Source: Polaromonas sp.
GTDB lineage: Bacteria > Pseudomonadota > Gammaproteobacteria > Burkholderiales > Burkholderiaceae
DNA length: 24,448 bases
Direction: 5' to 3'
NCBI GenBank assembly: GCA_013823505.1
Contig: PNMH01000058.1
Span: forward strand, 1-24,448
In this document: in pieces, positions 1 to 7,553 of the stretch
Numbering within the stretch: position 1 is the stretch's first letter
Layout of the letters: every line of letters starts with the position of its first letter
Notes under the pieces: generated by a model
Database searches by the model: none
What the model saw: only the letters and a program-made list of their open reading frames with translations
Told to the model about the DNA's origin: nothing
Made by a program: the position numbers and the translations under genes

Positions 1-300
1 GACCAGGCGGCGCTGCGGCGTTTCACGTTCAAGATCCGCTTCAAGCCGCTCACCCCCGGGCAGCGTGAAACCATGTTCGTGGTGGAGGCGCTGGGAGGAG
101 ATGCGTCGCGGCTGGACGCGGCACATGCGGCACGCCTGGCCAAACTCGACCAGTTGTGCCCCGGTGACTTTGCCGCGGTGAAGCGGCAGGTGGAAATCCT
201 GGCCGAAATGCTGGAGCCCGAGGAATTCATCGCCCAGCTCGAAGCCGAGCACCGCATCAAGCCCGAGGTGCGTGAGGCGAGGGGCATGGGGTTCACTTGA
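1..300 (+). CDS. AAA+ ATPase, C-terminal fragment
   Basis: This is the 3' end of a gene that begins before the window. The frame is open from base 1 and ends at TGA 298-300, giving 99 visible residues. It begins with DQAALRRFTFKIRF, which resembles the end of an AAA+ core, where a D-x-A-x-LRRF segment carries the arginine-finger region. A helical stretch that looks like the AAA lid follows (around LCPGDFAAVKRQ). The Walker A and B motifs would lie upstream and cannot be checked. The protein probably hydrolyses ATP to remodel other proteins, but the substrate cannot be inferred. The ATG at 73 is internal, because the homologous-looking reading continues upstream of it. The next gene starts 45 bp downstream on the same strand. 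Confidence 0.6.
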   Translation, partial: DQAALRRFTFKIRFKPLTPGQRETMFVVEALGGDASRLDAAHAARLAKLDQLCPGDFAAVKRQVEILAEMLEPEEFIAQLEAEHRIKPEVREARGMGFT

Positions 301-345
301 GCGCATGCCACCAAGGGCTCACCGCCTGAGGGGCACAATGTCCAG

Positions 346-1110
346 ATGTGTCAATTGCTCGGCCTGAATTGCGCCACCCCCACCGACGCCTCGTTCAGCT
401 TCACCGGCTTCTGCCAGCGCGGAGGCAACACCGACCACCATGCCGATGGCTGGGGCATCGCGTTCTTTGAAGGCAAGGGCCTGCGCCTGTTTGTGGACCA
501 TGCGAGCGCTGCGCAGTCGCCCATGGCGACCTTCCTGCAGGGCTACCCGCTCAAGAGCCGCAACATCATTGCCCACGTGCGCAAGGCCACCATCGGCGAG
601 GTGTCGCTGGAGAATGCCCACCCTTTCGTGCGCGAGCTCTGGGGCCGCCAGTGGGTGTTCGCGCACAACGGCGATCTGAAGGACTACTTCCCGCACCTGC
701 ACAGCCACTTCCGCCCGGTGGGCACCACCGACAGCGAGCGCGCTTTCTGCTGGCTGATGCAGGAGCTGGCCAAGTCGCACGCTAGCCTGCCCAGCGTCGA
801 AGAACTCACCCTCACGCTGCGCGAACTCGTGCCTCAGGTTCGCCACTTCGGCACCTTCAACTTCCTGCTCTCCAACGGTGAGGCGCTGTGGGCGCACTGC
901 AGCACCAAGCTTCACTGGTTGGTGCGCCAGCATCCGTTTGCCCAGGCCACGCTGATGGACCAGGACTGGACGGTGAACTTCGCCGACCTCAACCACCCCG
1001 GCGATCGCGCTGCGGTGGTGGTGACCACGCCGTTGACCAGCAACGAACAATGGACAGCCTTCGAGCCCGACGAGCTCAAGGTGTTTGTGGACGGCCTGCC
1101 GGTGCGGTGA
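346..1110 (+). CDS. Class II glutamine amidotransferase (YafJ-like)
   Basis: This 254-residue protein has an N-terminal nucleophile glutamine amidotransferase fold. It starts MCQLLGLN, so Cys2 becomes the catalytic N-terminal thiol after Met removal. That requirement fixes the start at 346 even though the ribosome site (GAGGGGC at 329-335) is only fair. Further family features are the RGG and H-ADGWG segment near residues 26-38, HVRKATIG near 77-84, and FAHNGDL near 105-111, which binds the glutamine amide in class II enzymes. Family members release ammonia from glutamine. Stand-alone YafJ-type proteins have only the amidotransferase domain and their acceptor is not established. There is no synthetase domain here, so the product is unknown. 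The gene lies 45 bp after the AAA gene and 100 bp before the ABC operon. Confidence 0.88.
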   Translation: MCQLLGLNCATPTDASFSFTGFCQRGGNTDHHADGWGIAFFEGKGLRLFVDHASAAQSPMATFLQGYPLKSRNIIAHVRKATIGEVSLENAHPFVRELWGRQWVFAHNGDLKDYFPHLHSHFRPVGTTDSERAFCWLMQELAKSHASLPSVEELTLTLRELVPQVRHFGTFNFLLSNGEALWAHCSTKLHWLVRQHPFAQATLMDQDWTVNFADLNHPGDRAAVVVTTPLTSNEQWTAFEPDELKVFVDGLPVR

Positions 1111-1210
1111 TTTCCCGGGTGGCGCGGGTCATACCCTGCGACTACCATGTGCCCAGCTCGGGCGCCATGCGCGAACCGACACGCACCCCCGCAACGAAGG
1201 AGACAAACCC

Positions 1211-2236
1211 ATGCAAAGACGACACCTCGTGGCCGGCGGCATCGCCGCGGCCATCCTGCCCCCGTTCGCGTTCGCCCAGAGCATCGAGAAGCCCAAGGTC
1301 ACCATCGCGGTGGGTGGCAAGAACCTGCTGTACTACCTGCCCCTGACCATTGCCGAGCAGCTGGGCTACTTCAAGGCCGAGGGCCTGGACGTGACCATTG
1401 CCGACTTTGCGGGCGGCTCGCGCGCGCTGGCGGCGGTGGTGGGCGGCAGTGCCGACGTGGTGTCGGGCGCCTTCGAGCACACCGTCAACATGCAGTTCAA
1501 GGGTCAGCCCATGCGCGCCTTCGTGCTGCAGGGTCTGGCACCGCAGATCGTGCTGGGCGTCAATCCCAAGACCATGGCGGGCTACAAAACCATCGCCGAC
1601 CTCAAGGGCAAGAAGATCGGCGTGACCGCGCCCGGCAGCTCGACCAACGTGATGGTCAACTTCGTGTTGGCCAAAGCCGGCCTGAAGCCGAGCGATGTGA
1701 GCATCGTCGGTGTGGGCGCGGGCAGTGGCGCCGTGGCCGCCATGCGCGCGGGCCAGATCGACGCCATGAGCAACCTGGACCCGGTGGTCACGCTGCTGCA
1801 GCGGTCGGGCGACATGAAGATCGTTTCCGACACGCGCATCGTGGCCGAGTCGGAGAAGGTGTTCGGCGGCCCCATGCCGGCGGGCTGCCTGTACGCGCCC
1901 CAGCCCTTTCTCGACAAGAACCCCAACACCGCGCAGGCATTGACCAACGCCATGGTGCGGGCGAACAAGTGGATCCAGGCCGCCGGCCCGGGCGACATCA
2001 TCAAGGTGGTGCCCGAGGGCTTTCTGTTGGGTGATCGCGCGGTCTACATCGACGCCTTCATGGCCGCCAAGGGCGCGCTGTCGCCCGACGGCAGCTTCCC
2101 GACCAAGGGCGCGGACACGGCATTTCGTGCGCTGGCCAGCGTGGACAAGGAACTGGCCGCGGCCAAGCTCGACCTGAACGCGGTCTACACCAACGCCTTT
2201 GTGCAAAAGGCCAACGCGAAGTACCCGAAAGGCTGA
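1211..2236 (+). CDS. ABC transporter substrate-binding protein, NitT/TauT type
   Basis: This 341-residue periplasmic binding protein feeds the ATPase and permease that follow. The ATG at 1211 is preceded by a good ribosome site (GAAGGAG, 1197-1203). A longer in-frame reading from 1085 is not needed, because the signal peptide begins at 1211. Residues 1-23 form a signal peptide with a twin arginine near the N-terminus (MQRRHL), a hydrophobic core and a FAFAQ cleavage region, so export by Tat or Sec is possible. The mature part has the SsuA/TauA/ThiY pattern: a LPLTIAEQLGYFKAEGLDV segment, GGSADVVSG, and LKGKKIGVTAPGSSTN. Members bind nitrate, sulfonates, taurine or thiamine precursors, and the ligand here cannot be named. 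The stop at 2234-2236 is one base before the ATPase start, so the two are translationally coupled. Confidence 0.88.
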   Translation: MQRRHLVAGGIAAAILPPFAFAQSIEKPKVTIAVGGKNLLYYLPLTIAEQLGYFKAEGLDVTIADFAGGSRALAAVVGGSADVVSGAFEHTVNMQFKGQPMRAFVLQGLAPQIVLGVNPKTMAGYKTIADLKGKKIGVTAPGSSTNVMVNFVLAKAGLKPSDVSIVGVGAGSGAVAAMRAGQIDAMSNLDPVVTLLQRSGDMKIVSDTRIVAESEKVFGGPMPAGCLYAPQPFLDKNPNTAQALTNAMVRANKWIQAAGPGDIIKVVPEGFLLGDRAVYIDAFMAAKGALSPDGSFPTKGADTAFRALASVDKELAAAKLDLNAVYTNAFVQKANAKYPKG

Positions 2237-2237
2237 T

Positions 2238-3050
2238 GTGACGAGTGCGGCGATCGACCTGCAGGGTGTTTCCTGCACTTTCATCAGCAAGGACGACCCG
2301 GGGCAGCGTTACACCGCCGTGCGCGACGTGACGCTGACCGTTGGTGCGGGCGAGTTCGTGAGCGTGGTGGGGCCCACCGGCTGCGGCAAGAGCACGCTGC
2401 TCAACGTCGCGGCCGGCCTGCTCTCACCGAGCACCGGCACGGTGAACGTGTTCGGTCAGCCGTTGGCGGGTATCAACACGCGCGCCGGCTACATGTTCCA
2501 GACCGAGAGCCTCATGCCCTGGCGCACCGCGCTGGGCAACGTGATGGCGGGCCTGTCGTTTCGCGGCGTGCCCGAGACGCAAGCGAAGCTCCAGGCCGAA
2601 GACTGGCTGCGCCGTGTGGGTCTGGGCGGCTTCGGCGACCGTTACCCGCACCAGATGAGCGGGGGCATGCGCAAGCGCGCGAGCCTCGCGCAGACGTTGG
2701 TGCTCGACCCCGACATCATCCTGATGGACGAGCCGTTTTCCGCGCTCGACATCCAGACACGGCAGCTGATGGAGAACGAGGTGCTCGACCTCTGGGCGGC
2801 CAAGAAGAAGGCCGTGCTCTTCATCACCCACGATCTGGACGAAGCCATCGCCATGAGCGACCGCGTGGTGGTGCTCAGCGCCGGCCCGGCCAGCCACCCC
2901 ATTGGCGAATTCACCATCGACATCCCGCGCCCGCGCGATGTGGCCGAGATCAAGACCACCACCCGCTTCATCGAACTGCATGCCGCCATCTGGGCCGTGA
3001 TGCGCGAGGAAGTGCTCAAGGGCTACCAGCAACAACTCAAGGTGGCCTGA
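2238..3050 (+). CDS. ABC transporter ATP-binding protein, NitT/TauT type
   Basis: This 270-residue ATPase subunit powers the importer. All the motifs are present: Walker A GPTGCGKST (45-53), Q-loop Gln88, signature SGGMRKR (141-147), Walker B IILMDEP (160-166) with the D-loop SALD after it, and switch His198 in THDLDEA. The LSGGQ motif reads MSGGM, which is common in the SsuB/TauB/NrtD group. I chose GTG 2238 as the start: AAAGG at 2228-2232 precedes it by 5 bases and the protein then begins MTSAAIDLQGVS. An upstream ATG at 2199 would overlap the binding-protein gene by 38 bp and add a basic, unfamily-like N-terminus. The permease begins 3 bp after the stop. Confidence 0.9.
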   Translation: MTSAAIDLQGVSCTFISKDDPGQRYTAVRDVTLTVGAGEFVSVVGPTGCGKSTLLNVAAGLLSPSTGTVNVFGQPLAGINTRAGYMFQTESLMPWRTALGNVMAGLSFRGVPETQAKLQAEDWLRRVGLGGFGDRYPHQMSGGMRKRASLAQTLVLDPDIILMDEPFSALDIQTRQLMENEVLDLWAAKKKAVLFITHDLDEAIAMSDRVVVLSAGPASHPIGEFTIDIPRPRDVAEIKTTTRFIELHAAIWAVMREEVLKGYQQQLKVA

Positions 3051-3053
3051 ACC

Positions 3054-3881
3054 ATGTGGAACCTCATCAAACCGCAGCCGAAGACCCTGCGCCTGTGGCA
3101 GCTCGGGCTCTTGGTGGCGCTCATCGCGTTCTGGTACGCCATGACCCGGCCGGGCCTGCTGCCGAACTTCATGTTCGAAAACGACCGGCAAGCCGCGTTT
3201 TTCTTCGGTGAGCCACTGCGTGTGGCCGAGCGCATCTGGGCCTGGTTCGTCACCGACGCCGACATCTACCAGCACCTGGGTGTGACCCTCACCGAGACCG
3301 TGCTGGCGTTTGCCATCGGCGCGCTCGGCGGTCTGGGTGGCGGCTTGTGGCTCGCGCTTTCGCCCATGGCCTCGGCCATCCTGGAGCCCTACATCAAGGC
3401 CATGAACTCCATGCCGCGCATCATCCTCGCGCCCATCTTTGCGGTGTGGTTCGGCCTGGGCATCGCAAGCAAGGTGGCGCTGGGTGTCACGCTGGTCTTC
3501 TTCATCGTGTTCTTCAACGTCTACCAGGGCGTGAAGGAAGTGAGCCCGGTGATCCTGGCCAATGCGCGCATGCTGGGTGCGAGCCAGAAGCAGCTGCTGC
3601 GCCACGTCTATTTGCCCAGCGCGACGAGCTGGGTGTTCAGCTCGTTGCACACCAGCGTGGGCCTGGCCTTCGTGGGCGCGGTGGTGGGCGAGTACCTGGG
3701 TTCGAGCCAGGGCGTGGGCTACCTCATCCTGCAGGCCGAAGGCAGCTTCGACATCAACACCGTGATGGCCGGCATCGTGGTGCTCACCGCGTTTGCGCTG
3801 GTGCTCGACGCGGTGGTGGGCAAGATCGAGAAACGGCTGATGAAGTGGCAGCCCAAGGTGGGTGAGACGGAGAAATTGTGA
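3054..3881 (+). CDS. ABC transporter permease, NitT/TauT type (BPD_transp_1)
   Basis: This 275-residue inner-membrane permease is the third gene of the importer. A hydrophobic segment at about 15-30 is followed by a periplasmic stretch and then the binding-protein-dependent transport domain from about residue 75. The EAA loop that docks on the ATPase is at about 169-190 (ANARMLGASQKQLLRHVYLP), with the conserved Gly and the Leu-Pro end. Several membrane segments lie on either side (about 80-105, 123-158, 193-215, 235-258). The extended region between the first and second membrane spans is typical of SsuC/TauC-like permeases. It starts 3 bp after the ATPase stop, so all three genes form one operon. 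There is no clear terminator after the stop at 3879-3881. Confidence 0.9.
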   Translation: MWNLIKPQPKTLRLWQLGLLVALIAFWYAMTRPGLLPNFMFENDRQAAFFFGEPLRVAERIWAWFVTDADIYQHLGVTLTETVLAFAIGALGGLGGGLWLALSPMASAILEPYIKAMNSMPRIILAPIFAVWFGLGIASKVALGVTLVFFIVFFNVYQGVKEVSPVILANARMLGASQKQLLRHVYLPSATSWVFSSLHTSVGLAFVGAVVGEYLGSSQGVGYLILQAEGSFDINTVMAGIVVLTAFALVLDAVVGKIEKRLMKWQPKVGETEKL

Positions 3882-3981
3882 GCGCCTGCAGGCAGCGCCA
3901 CAACGTCAAACGGCCACCACGCGCGGCAGGGCTTGTCGTCCAGGATGTGGTCTTGCCCGTTCCCTTCTTCTTGCTGCTCAC

Positions 3982-4683
3982 ATGACCCCGCTCCGTTTTT
4001 TGCCTGCCCTCATCGTCGCCGCCGCCGTGGCCGGGGTTTGGGCTGTGCAAGGCGGGCGCATCACCGTGCCGCCGCACTGGAACCCCTGGGCCCTGTTGAA
4101 CTTGGCCGAGCCGCCCAACTGGCTCACGGGCTACAAGCTGCAGCGCACCGCGGCCGATCTGGCCCTGTGCGTCGCTGCGCTGCAGAACGCCGGCCTGAAG
4201 CATGCCCTTCTGGCAGACAACGACACGGGCGATGGCTGCGGCTGGCAGGACGCGGTGCGGGTGAACGATGCACGCTTCGCGCCCACCTTCACGCTCACGT
4301 GCGGCGCGGCGCTCTCGCTGGCCCTGTGGGAGCGCCATACCCTGCAGCCGGCAGCCATGACTCATTTCGGCCAACCGGTGGCGCGTGTCGAACACCTCGG
4401 CAGCTACGCCTGCCGCAACGTGCGAGGCGCTGGCGGAGAGGGCGACCGGCGCAGCCAGCACGCCAGCGCCAACGCCTTCGATGTGGCCGGCTTTCGCCTG
4501 GGCAACGGCCGGCGCATCGGCGTGCTCGCCGATTGGTCCGGCGGTGATCCGGACGCGGTTTTTCTGCGCGAGGTGCGCGACGGCGCGTGCCGCTTCTTCC
4601 GGGGTACGCTCAGCCCGGACTACAACGCGGCGCACCGCGACCACTTCCACCTGGACCGGGGCCCCTACCGCATCTGTCGATGA
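3982..4683 (+). CDS. Extensin-like family protein with M15-type zinc triad
   Basis: This 233-residue exported or membrane-anchored protein matches the bacterial extensin-like C-terminal family. The start at 3982 (MTPLRFLPALIVAAA) gives a single hydrophobic segment at residues 5-22 that would be a signal or anchor. The open frame reaches back to 3862, but that part is basic and unrelated. The C-terminal domain has H160 and D167 (QHASANAFDVAGF) and H221/H223 (HRDHFHLD). This spacing is like the zinc ligands of M15 D-Ala-D-Ala peptidases, so action on peptidoglycan peptides is plausible but unproven. Six cysteines (63, 86, 107, 144, 203, 232) could form three disulfides, in keeping with a periplasmic site. 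The gene stands alone, 100 bp after the ABC operon and 89 bp before emrE. Confidence 0.82.
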   Translation: MTPLRFLPALIVAAAVAGVWAVQGGRITVPPHWNPWALLNLAEPPNWLTGYKLQRTAADLALCVAALQNAGLKHALLADNDTGDGCGWQDAVRVNDARFAPTFTLTCGAALSLALWERHTLQPAAMTHFGQPVARVEHLGSYACRNVRGAGGEGDRRSQHASANAFDVAGFRLGNGRRIGVLADWSGGDPDAVFLREVRDGACRFFRGTLSPDYNAAHRDHFHLDRGPYRICR

Positions 4684-4772
4684 CGTGCCGAGCCATGTGG
4701 ACACACACATGACGCCTGCCTGTGGCAGAGTCCTGCTTCTTCAAAGACCCGCCGCACATGGGAGACCACCGA

Positions 4773-5105
4773 TTGAATGCCTGGATGATCCTGGGACTGG
4801 CCATCGTGGCCGAGGTGATCGGCACCACCGCCTTGAAAGCCAGCGAAAACTTCACGCGCCTCGTGCCCTCGCTGATCGTGGTGGTGGGCTATGGCGTGGC
4901 GTTTTACTGCCTGTCGCTGGTGCTGAAAAGTGTGCCGGTGGGCATTGCGTACGCCGTCTGGTCGGGACTGGGCATCGTGCTGATCACCGCGGTGGCCTGG
5001 CTGCTGTACGGGCAGCGCATCGACCTGGCCGGCCTGATCGGCATGGGGCTCATCATCGCCGGCGTGCTGGTGCTCAACGTGTTTTCCAAGGCCACAGCGC
5101 ACTGA
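4773..5105 (+). CDS. emrE: Small multidrug resistance exporter, EmrE-like
   Basis: This is a four-helix SMR proton-drug antiporter of the inner membrane that works as a dimer. I place the start at TTG 4773, giving exactly 110 residues, the length of E. coli EmrE as I recall it. The key residues then fall at their EmrE numbers: Glu14 (the proton/substrate carboxylate in [11 protein letters not shown]), Tyr40, Tyr60 and Trp63 (IAYAVWSG). GGAG at 4761-4764 sits 8 bases before this TTG. Starts at GTG 4722 or ATG 4758 would add 17 or 5 residues absent from EmrE. EmrE exports quaternary ammonium and aromatic cations, while the Gdx/SugE branch exports guanidinium; the GTT-x-LK pattern after Glu14 favours the EmrE branch. 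It converges with the VF530 gene, leaving 15 bp between stops. Confidence 0.87.
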   Translation: MNAWMILGLAIVAEVIGTTALKASENFTRLVPSLIVVVGYGVAFYCLSLVLKSVPVGIAYAVWSGLGIVLITAVAWLLYGQRIDLAGLIGMGLIIAGVLVLNVFSKATAH

Positions 5106-5120
5106 GCGCCGAGGCGGCTG

Positions 5121-5390
5121 TCAACCCCGGCCGGCTCTGCGCTCTTCGCGCAGCATGAACAGGTACAGGCCTTCAACCTTCTCGCGCGCCCACGGTGTCT
5201 TGCGCAGGAACTTCAGGCTCGACCCCACGCTGGGATCCACGTTGAAGCAGCGCACCGGAATGCGCTGGCCCAGTTCTTCCCAGCCATAGTGGTCCGCCAG
5301 CGCGGTGACGATGGCCTCCAGCGTGAGCCCGTGCAGCGGGTTTCTGGGTTGGCCCGGCGCCGGGGCCGCTGCTTCGTCCTCTTCGCTCAT
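5121..5390 (-). CDS. VF530/DUF2132 family small protein
   Basis: This 89-residue cytosolic protein carries the VF530 (DUF2132) domain over nearly its whole length from residue 17: [20 protein letters not shown], then [36 protein letters not shown] and LY. The family is named from a Vibrio protein of known fold and is described as possibly DNA-binding. No biochemical role is established, so none is assigned. The first 16 residues are an acidic, Ala/Pro-rich extension. Its ATG (5390-5388) overlaps the gshB stop in an ATGA arrangement, so translation is coupled to glutathione synthetase. It is the last gene of the minus-strand cluster that starts at amt. Confidence 0.9.
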   Translation of the reverse strand: MSEEDEAAAPAPGQPRNPLHGLTLEAIVTALADHYGWEELGQRIPVRCFNVDPSVGSSLKFLRKTPWAREKVEGLYLFMLREERRAGRG

Positions 5391-6331
5391 GCCATCGCCG
5401 CTTCCAGCGCGTCCACAAACATGGCGGGCACATCGAACCCTGTCTGCTGCTGGATCTCCTGGAAGCAGGTCGGGCTGGTCACGTTGATCTCGGTGACCTT
5501 GTCGCCGATCATGTCCAGGCCCACCAGCAGCAGGCCGCGCGAGGCCAGTGTGGGGGCGATGGCCTCGGCGATCGCGCGGTCGGTGTCGCTCAGCGGCTGG
5601 GCCACACCCTTGCCGCCGGCGGCGAGGTTGCCACGGATTTCGCTGCCTTGCGGGATGCGCGCGAGCACGAAGGGCGCCACTTTTCCGCCGATGAGCAGCA
5701 GGCGCTTGTCCCCGTCCACGATGGCCGGCAAATAAGCCTGCACCATCACACTGGTGGCGCCGCCCTGGTTGAGCGTTTCGGTGATGGAGCCCAGGTTCAT
5801 GCCGTCGGGTCCGACCCGGAAGATGCCCATGCCACCCATGCCGTCCAGCGGCTTCAAGATGATGTCCTTGTACTCCGCGTGGAAGTGGCGAATGGCTTCG
5901 GGCGAGCGCGTCACCAGCGTGGGCGGCGCGAACTGCGCAAACTCCATGAGGGCGAGTTTTTCGGGGTGGTCGCGCAGCGCGCGCGGGCTGTTGAATACCT
6001 TGGCGCCTTCGCGCTCGGCCTGCTCCAGCAGGTGCGTGGCGTAGAAGAACTCGCTGTCGAACGGCGGGTCCTTGCGCATCAGCACGGCGTCAAAGGTGTG
6101 CAGGGCTTCTCGGCCCTGGTGCAGGACGCGGTACCAGTCGTCGGCGGCACCGGTGAGCTCGATGCGGCGCACCAGCGCGCTCACCGGGTGTCCGGTCTGC
6201 CACTGCAGGTGTTGCGGTTCGCAGGCGGCCAGCGTGTGGCCGCGCTTCTGCAGCTCGCGCATCATGGCGAAGGTGGTGTCTTTGTAGGTCTTGAAGGTGA
6301 CCAGCGGGTCGGCGACAACGAGGATGTTCAT
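5387..6331 (-). CDS. gshB: Glutathione synthetase
   Basis: This cytosolic enzyme joins gamma-glutamylcysteine to glycine using ATP, the second step of glutathione synthesis. It has 314 residues, close to the E. coli enzyme (about 316). It starts [10 protein letters not shown], then has the [16 protein letters not shown] segment, the [20 protein letters not shown] signature near residues 84-103, the ATP-grasp lysine loop [16 protein letters not shown] near 158-173, and the C-terminal EINVTSPT metal/ATP region. Its start codon overlaps the benE stop (ATGA at 6331-6328), and its own stop overlaps the VF530 start in the same way. The partner gene gshA is not in the window. In several other Burkholderiales, as I remember, gshA and gshB lie near amt, so its absence here is a local difference. 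Confidence 0.96.
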   Translation of the reverse strand: MNILVVADPLVTFKTYKDTTFAMMRELQKRGHTLAACEPQHLQWQTGHPVSALVRRIELTGAADDWYRVLHQGREALHTFDAVLMRKDPPFDSEFFYATHLLEQAEREGAKVFNSPRALRDHPEKLALMEFAQFAPPTLVTRSPEAIRHFHAEYKDIILKPLDGMGGMGIFRVGPDGMNLGSITETLNQGGATSVMVQAYLPAIVDGDKRLLLIGGKVAPFVLARIPQGSEIRGNLAAGGKGVAQPLSDTDRAIAEAIAPTLASRGLLLVGLDMIGDKVTEINVTSPTCFQEIQQQTGFDVPAMFVDALEAAMA

Positions 6332-7515
6332 GGCTTGCTTTTCGGACGAAGGCCGTACTGTTGCACAAACAGCGCGAGGGCGCCGGCCACCACACCCCAA
6401 AAGGCCGAGCCGATGCCGGCGATCACCACGCCGCTGAGCGTGACCAGAAAGGTGATGAGCGCGGCTTCGCGGTGCGTGTCGTCCTTCAAGGCCGCGTGCA
6501 GCCCGCCGCCGATGCTGCCCAGCAGCGCGATGCCGGCAATCGCCAGCACCAGCTCGCGCGGGAAGGCAATGAGCAGGCCGGTGACGGCCGCACCGAACAG
6601 GCCAATGAGCATGTAGATGGCACCGCAGGTGACGGCGGCGGTGTATCGCTTCTTCGCGTCCGGGTGCGCCTCGGGCCCCATGCAGATGGCCGCCGTGATG
6701 GCGCTGAGGTTGAGCGCGAAGGCGCCAAACGGCGCGAGCACCAGCGTGGCCACGCCGGTGAGGGTGATGATCTTCGAGATCGGCATGTCGTACCCGGCGG
6801 CCCGGATGGCGGCCACGCCCGGGAGGTTCTGCGAGGCCATGGTCACCACAAACAAGGGCAGCGCCAGGCTGGTGAAAGCGGCCAGTGTGAACACCGGCAG
6901 GGTGAACACGGGTCGGGCGAGCTCCAGCGTGAGCGCGCCGGCGTTGAACTGGCCGCCGAGCACCACATAAACCACCGACACCAGCAGTGTGATCACCACC
7001 GCGTAGCGCGGCGCCAGGCGTCGGCCCAGCAGATACGCCAGCAGCATGAGCACCACCAGCACGAGCGCGGTCTGCGCGGCGGCAAAGGCCTGCAGGCCGA
7101 AGCGCGCGAGCACGCCGGCCAGCAGGGCCGAAGCCAGCGCCATCGGGATCTTGTTCATCACGCGCTCGAACCAGCCGGTGGCGCCCGCCAGCGTGATCAG
7201 CGCGCCGCAGACCATGAAGGCGCCGATGGCCTCGGCCATGGAGAAGCCGCCCGCGAGGCCCGCCGTGGCCAGCACCGCCGCGCCGGGCGTGCTCCAGGCC
7301 ACCATCACGGGCTGCTTGAGGATCAGCGACGGAATGGCCGAGCACAGCCCCATGCCCAGGCCGAGCGCCCACATCCACGAGGTGATTTGCGCCGGCGTGG
7401 CGCCAAACGCCTGCGCGGCCTGGAACACGATGGCCACCGAGCTGGTGAAGCCCACCAGCACCGCGACGAAGCCGGCGGTGGCGGCCGAGAGGTTGAGGTC
7501 TTTGAGGAACGGCAT
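6328..7515 (-). CDS. benE: Benzoate/H+ symporter BenE family transporter
   Basis: This 395-residue inner-membrane protein has about 11-12 hydrophobic segments. It matches the BenE family in length and in motifs such as MPFLKDLNLSAATAGFVAVL at the start, QAAQAFGATPAQITSWMWAL, QPVMVAWSTPGAA, LPLFVVTMASQNLPGVA and FGAFALNLSAITAAICMGPE. The last carries the conserved Asn and the intramembrane acidic site. The founding member imports benzoate with protons, but many homologues are unlinked to benzoate catabolism. No ben or cat genes lie nearby, so the substrate is open. It is the third gene of the amt cluster, 38 bp after the unknown 146-residue gene, and it overlaps gshB by 4 bp. A 5-bp hairpin sits 2 bases before its ATG. 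Confidence 0.9.
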   Translation of the reverse strand: MPFLKDLNLSAATAGFVAVLVGFTSSVAIVFQAAQAFGATPAQITSWMWALGLGMGLCSAIPSLILKQPVMVAWSTPGAAVLATAGLAGGFSMAEAIGAFMVCGALITLAGATGWFERVMNKIPMALASALLAGVLARFGLQAFAAAQTALVLVVLMLLAYLLGRRLAPRYAVVITLLVSVVYVVLGGQFNAGALTLELARPVFTLPVFTLAAFTSLALPLFVVTMASQNLPGVAAIRAAGYDMPISKIITLTGVATLVLAPFGAFALNLSAITAAICMGPEAHPDAKKRYTAAVTCGAIYMLIGLFGAAVTGLLIAFPRELVLAIAGIALLGSIGGGLHAALKDDTHREAALITFLVTLSGVVIAGIGSAFWGVVAGALALFVQQYGLRPKSKP

Positions 7516-7517
7516 CG

Positions 7518-7530
7518 GGCGATTCTCGCC
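7518..7530 (-). promoter_or_regulatory. Small hairpin over the benE ribosome-binding region
   Basis: On the minus strand the bases read GGCGA-GAA-TCGCC, a perfect 5-bp stem with a 3-base loop, ending 2 bases before the benE ATG (7515-7513). The only Shine-Dalgarno-like bases (GAGA) lie inside it. If it folds, benE translation would depend on ribosomes arriving from the upstream gene, which ends 38 bp away. It is short, and in DNA this GC-rich could be chance. Confidence 0.3.
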
Positions 7531-7553
7531 GCGAAGCCGGGCGCCTCAGGCCA

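Noticed and set aside
2199..2237. Upstream ATG for the ABC ATPase
   Set aside because: It lies inside the binding-protein gene, lacks a better ribosome site and adds a basic N-terminus not expected for the family; GTG 2238 fits.
3890..3981. Minus-strand open reading between the ABC permease and the extensin-like gene that looks protein-like
   Set aside because: It runs into antisense of the permease C-terminus, has no start codon with a ribosome site, and I cannot match it to a family.
4684..4772. Guanidine riboswitch upstream of the SMR gene
   Set aside because: I see no ykkC core and no paired ACGR-loop hairpins, and the protein fits EmrE better than the guanidinium exporters.
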